Below are positions 17,327 to 24,568 of a DNA stretch of 47,124 bases, piece by piece. The position numbers were made by a program, and so were the translations under genes. The DNA is from Verrucomicrobiota bacterium (lineage in GTDB: Bacteria; Verrucomicrobiota; Verrucomicrobiia; Chthoniobacterales; UBA10450). The stretch is taken from contig QHPX01000137.1 in assembly GCA_003219195.1 (NCBI GenBank), positions 1 through 47,124 of the forward strand. The letters are read 5' to 3'. Each line of letters opens with the position of its first letter. Positions within the stretch are counted from its first letter, which is position 1. A model generated the notes under the pieces. That model saw nothing but the letters and a program-made list of their open reading frames with translations, was not told the DNA's origin and made no database searches.

Positions 17327-17473
17327 TTTGATTCGTGCCGCGGTCGCAGCCGCCAAGCGCATATTCAATCAGCGCGCCGAACATGCAAGCTCAGTTCGAA
17401 AAAATTCGCGCGAACTTATTCACAAGTAGCGCGCTGCTTGTTTTTCGTATTCGGTCAGATACCGTTCCGCGGG

Positions 17474-17956
17474 ATGAACAAAACGGTGATTGAGGTGCAG
17501 GTGCGCGCGGTCCTGCCCACAAGCGGCGGGTGTGCCGTGTTTCTGGGAAACAACGACAAAGTGTTCATTATCTATGTCGATCAAACCGTCGGCAGCGCAA
17601 TCACAATGTTCATGCGCGAGATTTCCAAGGAGCGTCCGCTTACCCACGATCTCCTCGGGCATTTGATGACCGCTCTGGGCGCGAAAGTCGAGCGGGTCAT
17701 TATTAACGATCTGAAGAACGCGACTTACTATGCACGCGCGATCATCCGGGCGGAAAACGAATTGCAGCAAAAAAAAATCATCGAGTTGGATGCGCGGCCA
17801 AGCGATTGTATCGCGATAGCCACCCAGCAGAAAGCGCCTATTTACGTGAGCCAGGAAGTGTGGGACGAAGTGGACGACATGAGCGATGTCCTGCGCAAAA
17901 TGGAGGAGGAAGGGCTCAAGCCCGATCCGGAAACGGAATCAAGCGAGGAAGAATAG
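17474..17956 (+). CDS. Bifunctional nuclease family protein (DUF151)
   Basis: 160 residues. The conserved core runs from VIEVQVRAVLPTSGGCAVFL through ISKERPLTHDLLGHLMTALG, RVIINDLKNATYYARAII and IELDARPSDCIAIATQQKAPIYVS, the signature of the BFN/DUF151 family, whose characterised members cleave DNA and RNA; the acidic C-terminal tail (DPETESSEEE) is unremarkable. The start is ATG at 17474, where the family N terminus begins; a much longer frame opening at 16784 is just the antisense of speA. It is divergent from speA with about 150 bases between them and is followed by a palindromic element. Confidence 0.9.
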   Translation: MNKTVIEVQVRAVLPTSGGCAVFLGNNDKVFIIYVDQTVGSAITMFMREISKERPLTHDLLGHLMTALGAKVERVIINDLKNATYYARAIIRAENELQQKKIIELDARPSDCIAIATQQKAPIYVSQEVWDEVDDMSDVLRKMEEEGLKPDPETESSEEE

Positions 17957-17959
17957 ATG

Positions 17960-18030
17960 CTGTAGCGGCGGCTGTCCTCAGCCGCAAATGAAGGAATAGC
18001 TTCTGCGCGTGAGGACACGCGCCCCTACAG
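17960..18030. repeat. Palindromic intergenic element between convergent genes
   Basis: Outer ends CTGTAG and CTACAG are inverted. It contains two perfect stems, GCGGCT-GTCCTC-AGCCGC and GCGCGTG-AGGA-CACGCGC. It lies between the ends of the bifunctional nuclease gene and ptsI, which converge. Confidence 0.75.
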
Positions 18031-18033
18031 TTG

Positions 18034-19713
18034 TTACCCAAGCAAATCCCCGTAACGTTGGTTCGCTAATTCAAGGCACCGATCAAGAATCTCCGACGGG
18101 GTCTGGAGCTTGAGCGTTTCATCGACAAGCTGCCCGCACTCCGCAATCGTTAGACTTTGCACCGCGCGTTTGACTCGCGGCACGAGTGTCGCGCTCGCGC
18201 TCAATTCATCCATCCCGAGGCCGAGCAGAAGCGGAATGAGCGCGATATCGCCGGCCATCTCACCGCACACGCCGACCCAAATGTCATTCGCGTGGGCAGC
18301 ATCGGCGATCATCTTGAGCAAGCGGAGCACGGCGGGATGCGTCGGCTCGTAGAGATGCGCGATGCGCTCGTTTACGCGATCGACCGCAAGCGCATACTGA
18401 ATCAAGTCGTTGGTGCCGATGCTGAAGAAATCCACTTCGCGCGCGAGGAGGTCGGCGGAGATAGCGGCACTTGGGATTTCGATCATCGCGCCCGCTTCAG
18501 TTGCATCGCCGGATGTCGATCCGGTGCAACGCAGTTCTTCCTTGCATTCGTTCAAGATCGACATCGCGCGCCGCAAGATGTCGGTGTTCTCGAGACAAAC
18601 GCGAATCGCGCGCCAGCCGAGGAACGGATTGAGCTCGTCGCTCACATCGACGGTGCCAGCGGCCAGCTTGTCGCCTCCAAGATCGAACGTGCGGATGATC
18701 AGCGGATCGGGCGAAACGCGCTCCGCAACTTTTCGATACGTCTGGTATTGTTCCTCCTCGGTGGGAAGCGTGTTGCGATTCAAATAAAGAAATTCCGTGC
18801 GATAAAGGCCGATTCCCTCGGCGCCATTGGCTGCAACCGCATCGATATCGTCCGGAAGTTCGATATTCGCGGAGAGGACGATGTGACGTCCGTCGCGGGT
18901 GGTCGACTTTGTCTCGCGAAGCTCTTTTAACTGGGTAACGACTTTGACTCTTCTTGACTCGATTTCGCCGTAATACGTCAGCGTCTCCGGCGTTGGATCG
19001 ACAATGAGCAAGCCGTTTGTGCCGTCGAGCAGGACATGCTGGCCGGTCTCGAGTTTTTCGGTCACGTTATGCAACCCGACGATCGCGGGAATGTTGAGCG
19101 AGCGCGCCATGATCGCGGTATGCGAGGTGCGGCTGCCGAGATCAGTGGCGATGCCGAGGACGCGCTCCTTGTTCATGGTTGCCGTGTCCGACGGTGTGAG
19201 ATTGTGCGCGAGAAGAATGTGCGGCTCGGTCAGGGCGAGGAATGTTTTCGGCGCTTTTCCCTGCAAGTTCCGAATCACGCGCTTGGTTACATCCTGGATG
19301 TCGAGCGCGCGCTCGCGTAAATAGGGATCGTCGATCTTGCTTAGCGTTTCCGCGTAATTCGCGGCAACTTCCTGAAAGACCCACTCCACATTGCAAAGGT
19401 CGCTCTCGAGTTTGCGCAGCACTTCATCGATCAAAGTGCGGTCTTCGACCACGAGCAGGTGGGCGTCGAAAATGCCCGCGTCTTTCGCCCCGATCGATTC
19501 GGCGATCTTTTGCTGCATCTCGAGAATCTGCACGCGCGTCTGAATGAGCGCCGTTTCGAAGCGCCCAATCTCGTTCGTGATTTGCGAGGGCTCGATGTGA
19601 TAGCGCGCGACGTCGTCGAGGTCATCACGCACGACGTGAATCGCGCCCTGGGCAATTCCCGGAGAGACCCCCGCTCCTTGAAACCGAATTTCCGGCCGCG
19701 CGTTATCGCTCAT
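18034..19713 (-). CDS. ptsI: PTS enzyme I, with an apparent internal deletion
   Basis: Phosphoenolpyruvate-protein phosphotransferase that transfers phosphate from PEP to HPr. 559 residues, slightly short. The active histidine is H198 in GSRTSHTAIMARS; the PEP-binding barrel has RTFDLGGDK, NPFLGWRAIR, DFFSIGTNDLIQY and the catalytic cysteine in GVCGEMAGD. Between WRAIRVCLENTDIL and NECKEELR the spacing is about 29 residues shorter than in typical enzyme I, removing the segment that normally holds a QLRAILRAS and RIMFPM block with a PEP-contacting arginine. A dispersed motif copy (18554) lies at this junction. It starts 24 bases after ptsH, in an hprK-ptsH-ptsI unit. Confidence 0.93.
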   Translation of the reverse strand: MSDNARPEIRFQGAGVSPGIAQGAIHVVRDDLDDVARYHIEPSQITNEIGRFETALIQTRVQILEMQQKIAESIGAKDAGIFDAHLLVVEDRTLIDEVLRKLESDLCNVEWVFQEVAANYAETLSKIDDPYLRERALDIQDVTKRVIRNLQGKAPKTFLALTEPHILLAHNLTPSDTATMNKERVLGIATDLGSRTSHTAIMARSLNIPAIVGLHNVTEKLETGQHVLLDGTNGLLIVDPTPETLTYYGEIESRRVKVVTQLKELRETKSTTRDGRHIVLSANIELPDDIDAVAANGAEGIGLYRTEFLYLNRNTLPTEEEQYQTYRKVAERVSPDPLIIRTFDLGGDKLAAGTVDVSDELNPFLGWRAIRVCLENTDILRRAMSILNECKEELRCTGSTSGDATEAGAMIEIPSAAISADLLAREVDFFSIGTNDLIQYALAVDRVNERIAHLYEPTHPAVLRLLKMIADAAHANDIWVGVCGEMAGDIALIPLLLGLGMDELSASATLVPRVKRAVQSLTIAECGQLVDETLKLQTPSEILDRCLELANQRYGDLLG

Positions 19714-19737
19714 TCACCTGCCAGAGTAACGGGGATG

Positions 19738-20049
19738 TCAATCTTCGTTGAAGCGCGCGTTGATTAACTCCTCGAGTTCCTCCATCGCGCGGGCGGCATC
19801 CGGCCCCTCGCAGCGGATGCGCAGCTTCGATCCCTGCCCGGCCGCCAGCATCATCAAGCCCATGATGCTCTTGCCATTGACTTCTTCGCCTTCTTTTGCC
19901 ACCCAAATTTCCGAGCGGTAACGGCTCGCGATGCGCACGAACATCGCCGCCGGACGCGCGTGGAGACCGAGCCGATTCACAATCGATATTTCCTTCTCGA
20001 TCTTCTGGCTGCGCGCTGCGGCGCTGGCTCGGCGATTGAGCAATCCCAT
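19738..20049 (-). CDS. ptsH: HPr phosphocarrier protein
   Basis: 103 residues, with a short N-terminal extension compared with the usual ~88. The phosphorylatable histidine is H30 in GLHARPA, and the regulatory serine is S61 in GKSIMGLMML, the site that HPr kinase modifies in other bacteria. It is a soluble cytoplasmic phosphocarrier between enzyme I and its acceptors. The ATG at 20049 overlaps the stop of hprK by one base (TAATG), so the two are translationally coupled. A longer frame extends upstream to 20274, but that part is antisense-like and has no HPr similarity. Confidence 0.93.
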   Translation of the reverse strand: MGLLNRRASAAARSQKIEKEISIVNRLGLHARPAAMFVRIASRYRSEIWVAKEGEEVNGKSIMGLMMLAAGQGSKLRIRCEGPDAARAMEELEELINARFNED

Positions 20050-21044
20050 TATTTCGATCCTGGATCCATCAAATTGAGCAACTTGGCATTGAACTCGACG
20101 GCGCTGTTCTGGCCGAGGCCCTTTAACTTTTGATCCATCGCCGCCACTTCGATCAGGCGCGCGATATCGCGGCCCGGCCGCACCGGAATGGTCACGTGCG
20201 GCACTTGCAGTCCGAGAATTTCGTAGAATTCCTGATCGAGTCCGATTCGATCTACCGCCTCCAGATCCTGCCATTCCTTCAACGTGACAACGAGATCGAG
20301 GCGCTTCTCGATCCGGATGCTGCCGATGCCGAACACGGAAGCGACGTTGATAATGCCAATGCCGCGCACTTCCATATGATTGCGAGTGAGTTCCGGCGCC
20401 GTCGCCATGAGCTCACGGCCTTCCAAAGAAGTTATCCGTGTTACGTCGTCGGCCACGAGACTGTAGCCGCGTTCGATCAAGCCAAGTATGCATTCGCTTT
20501 TGCCGATCCCGCTTTGGCCGCGAATCAAAACGCCAACGCCAAGAATATCGGCCATGCTTCCGAACTCGGTCACCGTCGGTGAAAAATCGACTTCCAGCGC
20601 GATGGTGGCGGCGTTGATAAACTTCATTGTGATCATGGGGGTGCGAAACACGGCGATCTTCTCTTCGGTCGCGACCGCCAGCAGCGCCGGATCGAGATGA
20701 AATCCGCGCGAGACCACGAGACACGGAATTTTTCGAGCGCAGAGATCGCGAAAACGTTTCACGCGGATTTTTTGCGCCAAACTTTTGAGATACGTATGCT
20801 CGGCGGCGCCGAGGACCTGGACGCGCTTCTCCGCGAAGTAACTGAAAAAACCGGAAAGCGCCAGACCCGGGCGATTGATCGTGGGCTCGCGAATTTTCCG
20901 ATGAAATCCCACTCGCGGACCTTCCAGCTTCATCTGCAGCTTTTCCGCGTGCAAATTGTAAAAGCTCTCGACCGTGACAACCGGCACGCTCTTCTCCTGA
21001 TCGCTTGTCGATGTAATCGTTTGGGAGCCGCTGCGCTTCGCCAT
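20049..21044 (-). CDS. hprK: HPr kinase/phosphorylase
   Basis: 331 residues. It phosphorylates HPr on serine using ATP or pyrophosphate, and also removes that phosphate. The N-terminal domain spans about 1-145; the C-terminal P-loop domain has Walker A GQSGIGKS at 176-183, VADD near 197 and the family signature EVRGIGI near 225. Where the Bacillus/Lactobacillus enzymes have THG with a catalytic His before the Walker A, this protein reads TEFGSMAD, putting a Phe at that position by my hand alignment. It is followed at once by ptsH and ptsI. No EII sugar permease is nearby, so this looks like a regulatory PTS as in many Gram-negative bacteria. Confidence 0.95.
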   Translation of the reverse strand: MAKRSGSQTITSTSDQEKSVPVVTVESFYNLHAEKLQMKLEGPRVGFHRKIREPTINRPGLALSGFFSYFAEKRVQVLGAAEHTYLKSLAQKIRVKRFRDLCARKIPCLVVSRGFHLDPALLAVATEEKIAVFRTPMITMKFINAATIALEVDFSPTVTEFGSMADILGVGVLIRGQSGIGKSECILGLIERGYSLVADDVTRITSLEGRELMATAPELTRNHMEVRGIGIINVASVFGIGSIRIEKRLDLVVTLKEWQDLEAVDRIGLDQEFYEILGLQVPHVTIPVRPGRDIARLIEVAAMDQKLKGLGQNSAVEFNAKLLNLMDPGSK

Positions 21045-21142
21045 AAGCGTCTAACTTGTAACGCGGAAGCGGCGCGATTTCCAATGTGCATCGCGCGTTA
21101 GCAGTTTTCAGGATTGCATCATGATCGGCCTCGAGGCGGGTT

Positions 21143-22432
21143 CTAATCCCGCTCTTGCGACGATGGTTTTTGCTCAACCTGCTCGATGGCGCCGTTAATT
21201 TCTTCACTGTCCTCCAAAGATAAAATGCCTAGTCGGCGACGATAAAGACGACCCCACGCATGCATCGCGTCTTTGGTGGGCTGAAAAAACTTCTGCGCGA
21301 AGAGGGTCGGAACCAGCGCACTCAGGATTACCACTGTCACCAGGATGGTGTACTGCCGCTGATCGATGATGCGGTTTTGGAATCCGAATAGCGCCGAAAT
21401 GGTGCCAAAGGTCAGGCCGGTCGCCATCAACAACGTCGTGTAAGCAGCTTCGCGTGGACGCATGTAATGCAGCCGCGCCAGCGGCCAGACACCCGCAATT
21501 TTCGTCAACATTTTCAGGAGAAGCAGTCCGGCCACAATCGCGAGCGCCGGCCAGAGTGCCGGCAGCGAAACGTAGAGCCCGGCCTTAATGAAGTAGAATG
21601 GCGTAAACGTCGCGAAGGCGATGCTGCGCATTCGATGGACCAGTGTTTTGTCGCGAAGAAAAACTCCTGCGACCACCAGGCCAACCAGGTAGGCCGGCAA
21701 CACCGCTTCGCTTTTCGCGCTGGTGGCGAGGCCGCCAAGAAAAAACAAAACGAAAAAGATAAACTTTACTTCCGGTTCGCTCACTCGCGTCGCCCCGAGC
21801 CGGACGATGATCGACTTGGTCCACCTCGGCATGAACCAAAGCACGACGCACATGGTGACGACGAAGCCGAGCAGCCAGAGGTTGTAATTGGCGAACAGTC
21901 CGCCAAGCGCGAGGACGGTCCCGAAATCAGTGATGAAGCAGGCGGCGAGAATCATTTTGCCCATGGCCGTGTCGCTAAAACCGCCTTCAACCATCACCGC
22001 GTAAACCACCGCCACTGATGTGGTGGAAAGCGCGATGCCCGCGATTTGCGCTTGATGAAGCTCCCAGCCCAGAACGAATTGCGCGAAGAGCCAAACCAGT
22101 ACGAACGGGGCGGCGAATGAGATCACTCCGATAAGCGCGCTCGCCCGCAGATTTGTCTTTAACGAACGCGGATCGATTTCTGCGCCCGCGAGAAACGTCA
22201 GCACGCCGCTTCCGAGCAATGCGAGAAAGTTGATCCATTCGTTGCTCGCCGTGAGATGCAGGAAATTCCCGGCAAGAACGCCGACGAGAATTTCAATCAG
22301 CGCGACCGATATTCCCGCCCAGATCGAGATCAAACTCGCCGCCAACGCCAATCCCATCCAAACCGCGGCGACAAACCAGATGTTTTGAAAAACTCCGCTC
22401 GAACCGAAACTAACCCAAATAGAATTGAGCAT
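21143..22432 (-). CDS. Cation:proton antiporter (CPA2/Kef-like) under a fluoride riboswitch
   Basis: About 429 residues with 11-13 transmembrane helices; no C-terminal TrkA-N domain. The pattern GVLAGNFL, GSGVLTFLAGAEID, ALSTTSVAVVYAVM and FITDFGTVLALG is typical of monovalent cation/proton antiporters of the Kef/NapA type, with ion-binding aspartate candidates in ITDFG and AGAEID. It should exchange Na+ or K+ for H+ across the inner membrane. The start is ATG at 22432 with AGGAG at 22440-22444 (minus strand), 7 bases upstream. That Shine-Dalgarno lies in a hairpin controlled by the riboswitch at 22468-22534. Fluoride riboswitches are known upstream of some Na+/H+ antiporter genes, so a role in fluoride stress is likely. 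Confidence 0.9.
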   Translation of the reverse strand: MLNSIWVSFGSSGVFQNIWFVAAVWMGLALAASLISIWAGISVALIEILVGVLAGNFLHLTASNEWINFLALLGSGVLTFLAGAEIDPRSLKTNLRASALIGVISFAAPFVLVWLFAQFVLGWELHQAQIAGIALSTTSVAVVYAVMVEGGFSDTAMGKMILAACFITDFGTVLALGGLFANYNLWLLGFVVTMCVVLWFMPRWTKSIIVRLGATRVSEPEVKFIFFVLFFLGGLATSAKSEAVLPAYLVGLVVAGVFLRDKTLVHRMRSIAFATFTPFYFIKAGLYVSLPALWPALAIVAGLLLLKMLTKIAGVWPLARLHYMRPREAAYTTLLMATGLTFGTISALFGFQNRIIDQRQYTILVTVVILSALVPTLFAQKFFQPTKDAMHAWGRLYRRRLGILSLEDSEEINGAIEQVEQKPSSQERD

Positions 22433-22438
22433 AATAAA

Positions 22439-22472
22439 ACTCCTGTCCGCGCATTGCTGCGCCAACAGGAGT
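22439..22472 (-). promoter_or_regulatory. Shine-Dalgarno-sequestering hairpin (riboswitch expression platform)
   Basis: ACTCCTGT (22472-22465 on the minus strand) is exactly complementary to ACAGGAGT (22446-22439), which contains the antiporter's AGGAG. The 8-bp stem hides the ribosome-binding site. The same ACTCC is needed for the aptamer pseudoknot, so the two structures exclude each other. This predicts an ON switch at the level of translation. Confidence 0.8.
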
Positions 22473-22534
22473 CATTAGCTCTGAAACTGGTCAGGCGGTT
22501 GTCCCACTTTTGGGAAAAGGCAAACTCCATTGCC
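22468..22534 (-). promoter_or_regulatory. Fluoride riboswitch aptamer (crcB motif)
   Basis: On the minus strand the leader begins GGCAAUGGAGUUUGCC: a 5-bp P1 (GGCAA/UUGCC) whose loop UGGAGU contains GGAGU. Next come an optional small hairpin (CCCA-AAAG-UGGG), the conserved AACCGCC, a CUGA/UCAG hairpin and finally GCUAAUGACUCCU, whose ACUCC pairs with the loop GGAGU to make the pseudoknot. This order and these conserved words match the crcB fluoride aptamer as I know it. The downstream gene is a cation/proton antiporter, one of the known partner classes. Identification is by eye; a covariance-model search would settle it. Confidence 0.85.
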
Positions 22535-22569
22535 CTCACGGACAGTATCGCCATTCTAATTTGGAGCAA

Positions 22570-23355
22570 TTACATCTTGAAGCGTTCGCCGAGGTAGAGC
22601 TGGCGGCTGATCGGGTCGTTGATGAGGAAATCTTTCGTGCCTTCGCTCTCGACGCGGCCTTCGTAAATTAAATAGGCGCGATCGACGATCGACAATGTTT
22701 CGCGCACGTTGTGGTCAGTGATCAAAATCGCCAAACCCAATTTGCGCAGATTGACGATGATCTGCTGCACGTCGTAGACGGCGATCGGGTCGACCCCGCT
22801 GAACGGCTCGTCCAGCATGAGCAATTTCGGTTTTGTCACTAACGAACGCGCGATCGTGAGCCGCCGTTTCTCGCCGCCGCTCAGAGTGAGCGCCTGGTTT
22901 TTCGCGATTCGCTCGATCCCGAATTGATGAAGCAACTGTTCGCAACGCTGCCGCCGCTCGTGTTTCGACAACGACAACGTCTCCAAAATTGCCATGATGT
23001 TTTGCTCGACCGTCAGTTTGCGAAAAATCGACTCCTCCTGCGGCAAATAGCCCATCCCGAGTCGCGCCCGTTTGTACATCGGATAATTTGTGACATCGGT
23101 GCCTGAAAAAATAACGCGACCGCTGTTTGGCCTAACGAGTCCAACGATCATGTAAAAACTGGTCGTCTTGCCGGCGCCGTTCGGCCCGAGCAAGCCCACG
23201 ATCTCGCCGGCGCGCGCGCCGATGTTAACTCCATTGACGACTGCGCGACCGCCATAAATTTTCACCAGCTGCTCGGTCGAAATGACATTATCGATCTTCG
23301 CCGCGGGCGGCGCAGCCACTGGCGAAGCCGGGGAAGATGTTGCTTGGCTCGTCAT
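22570..23355 (-). CDS. lptB: LPS export ABC transporter ATP-binding protein
   Basis: 261 residues; the cytoplasmic ATPase that powers LptFG extraction of LPS from the inner membrane. Walker A GPNGAGKTT at 57-65, Q-loop in GYLPQEESIF, ABC signature LSGGEKRR, Walker B LLMLDEPFSGVDP and H-loop ITDHNVRETL are all present; DHNVRETL is characteristic of LptB rather than of other ABC ATPases. An Ala/Pro-rich N-terminal extension of about 22 residues is unusual. Its ATG overlaps the lptA-like stop by 4 bases (ATGA). It completes a kdsA-lptC-lptA-lptB cluster. Confidence 0.95.
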   Translation of the reverse strand: MTSQATSSPASPVAAPPAAKIDNVISTEQLVKIYGGRAVVNGVNIGARAGEIVGLLGPNGAGKTTSFYMIVGLVRPNSGRVIFSGTDVTNYPMYKRARLGMGYLPQEESIFRKLTVEQNIMAILETLSLSKHERRQRCEQLLHQFGIERIAKNQALTLSGGEKRRLTIARSLVTKPKLLMLDEPFSGVDPIAVYDVQQIIVNLRKLGLAILITDHNVRETLSIVDRAYLIYEGRVESEGTKDFLINDPISRQLYLGERFKM

Positions 23356-24011
23356 GGCGTAGGTGTGGGTGTGGGCGAAGGCGTCTGCTTCGTTTCGTCG
23401 TTCGGCTGCTGGCGAATCTCAGTGCGACTCGGCCCGTGCGTACTGAGCTGGCCGTTCTGATTGATGACCATGACCGTGTCTGCGCTGGTAGCCAAATGCG
23501 TATTTAACCCTTCCTGCACGCGCGGCGTGCCGCTCAACTCCACGTCGCCGGTCGCGGCCGTGTATATAGCCTTGTCCGAACGGCCGACCGAGCGGGTCGG
23601 TGGCCCGCCGTTCGGATCAGGCCGGTCGCGCACAACCGCCACATTGCCTTCCGCAATCGTCTTCTCCAGTTTCTGATTTTCGCCTTTGCTGATGTAAACG
23701 GTCAATTTGTCGGATTGAAGATTGAAGCGCGGGTCGATCACCTTCACGTGACTGCTAAAGATGCCGATGCTTTTGTTCGAATCAAAAAATGCCTCGTCCG
23801 CGTAAATTTCCGTCGTTGTCGGTTCATTAGACTGCGTTTTGGTGCTCGGTCCGAGAAACTTGTTGGCGCCTGATTTATCTTCTTTTTCGGTCGCTGTCTT
23901 CCCGGCCTTTTTCGTAGGCGGGCCGGACTCCGCCGGCGAGACCGTCAGCTGCGCCCGCAATTGCGCGGTCATGCCACAGATCATCACGACCACCGCCAGC
24001 AGCCTTCTCAT
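23352..24011 (-). CDS. LptA-like periplasmic LPS-transport (OstA-fold) protein
   Basis: 219 residues with a signal peptide (MRRLLAVVVMICGMTAQLRA), a low-complexity charged linker and an OstA/LptA beta-jellyroll segment from about 66 to 175: TEIYADEAFFDSNKSIGIFS, then VIDPRFNLQSDKLTVYIS and KTIAEGNVAVV. The C terminus is a Thr/Pro repeat (PTPTPTP). LptA forms the periplasmic bridge carrying LPS to the outer membrane. Position just upstream of lptB and a 4-base overlap with it (ATGA) support this. It is divergent in sequence, so I give no gene symbol. It could also be an LptC/LptA hybrid-like protein. Confidence 0.82.
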   Translation of the reverse strand: MRRLLAVVVMICGMTAQLRAQLTVSPAESGPPTKKAGKTATEKEDKSGANKFLGPSTKTQSNEPTTTEIYADEAFFDSNKSIGIFSSHVKVIDPRFNLQSDKLTVYISKGENQKLEKTIAEGNVAVVRDRPDPNGGPPTRSVGRSDKAIYTAATGDVELSGTPRVQEGLNTHLATSADTVMVINQNGQLSTHGPSRTEIRQQPNDETKQTPSPTPTPTP

Positions 24012-24568
24012 TCGTTTTCTTTTCCCATGAGCTGCGATTGCTGCGTGATCACCATTTTCACATTGCCGACTAAGTGTCCGGTTCGCGTGTTCGTATCGAA
24101 CTGCACCGAGTCTCCAGTGATGTTAAAATCGGCCCGCTTGATCGTAGTGCGCTCCGGCGAACTCAATACCCGCGTTTTCAAATCGAGCACGGAAGTGTGC
24201 ATGTCGATCGTGAGATCGGGACGATTCTCCCGCGTGTAGGTCATAATTTCGAGATCCTGAAAACCGACGTGTTCCTCATCGATTCGTCGCGCAGTTTTTG
24301 CTTCGAACTTTCCCCGCAGACGGCCATCGGTGCCGAAATCGGGCAGCACGAGGCCCTTGGCTTCGTGACCAACCGGGAGCGGAATATTAGTCAGACTTTG
24401 CTCACCCGGCGACGCACTCGATGTCGCGGCGGAAGGTTTCTTTTTCCTGCCGCCTTTTGCCTGGGCAAACGCCGGCCCTGTCGAGATTAAGATCGACAAG
24501 AACAAGATCGACAAAACCGAAACGAACCAGCTCCAGTTTGCGGAGCGGCCGCTACGAGACGGCAGCAT
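24008..24568 (-). CDS. LptC-like LPS export protein
   Basis: 186 residues with one N-terminal signal or membrane anchor (around SVLSILFLSILISTGPAFA) and a basic/Ser-rich linker, then a beta-rich domain with LPDFGTDGRLRGKFEAKTAR, DLEIMTYTREN, ADFNITGDSVQFDTNTRTG and VGNVKMVI. This fits the LptC/LptA superfamily that connects LptBFG to the periplasmic bridge. Its stop overlaps the start of the LptA-like gene (ATGA), and its 5' end overlaps kdsA by 17 bases. Two dispersed motif copies only 5 bases apart (24489 and 24504) encode part of its signal segment. Confidence 0.78.
   Translation of the reverse strand: MLPSRSGRSANWSWFVSVLSILFLSILISTGPAFAQAKGGRKKKPSAATSSASPGEQSLTNIPLPVGHEAKGLVLPDFGTDGRLRGKFEAKTARRIDEEHVGFQDLEIMTYTRENRPDLTIDMHTSVLDLKTRVLSSPERTTIKRADFNITGDSVQFDTNTRTGHLVGNVKMVITQQSQLMGKENE

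Noticed and set aside
16784-17473. N-terminal extension of the bifunctional nuclease frame
   Set aside because: It is antisense to speA; DUF151 similarity begins only at the ATG at 17474.
20050-20274. Upstream extension of the HPr frame
   Set aside because: It lies over hprK in another frame and has no HPr similarity; the coupled ATG at 20049 is better.
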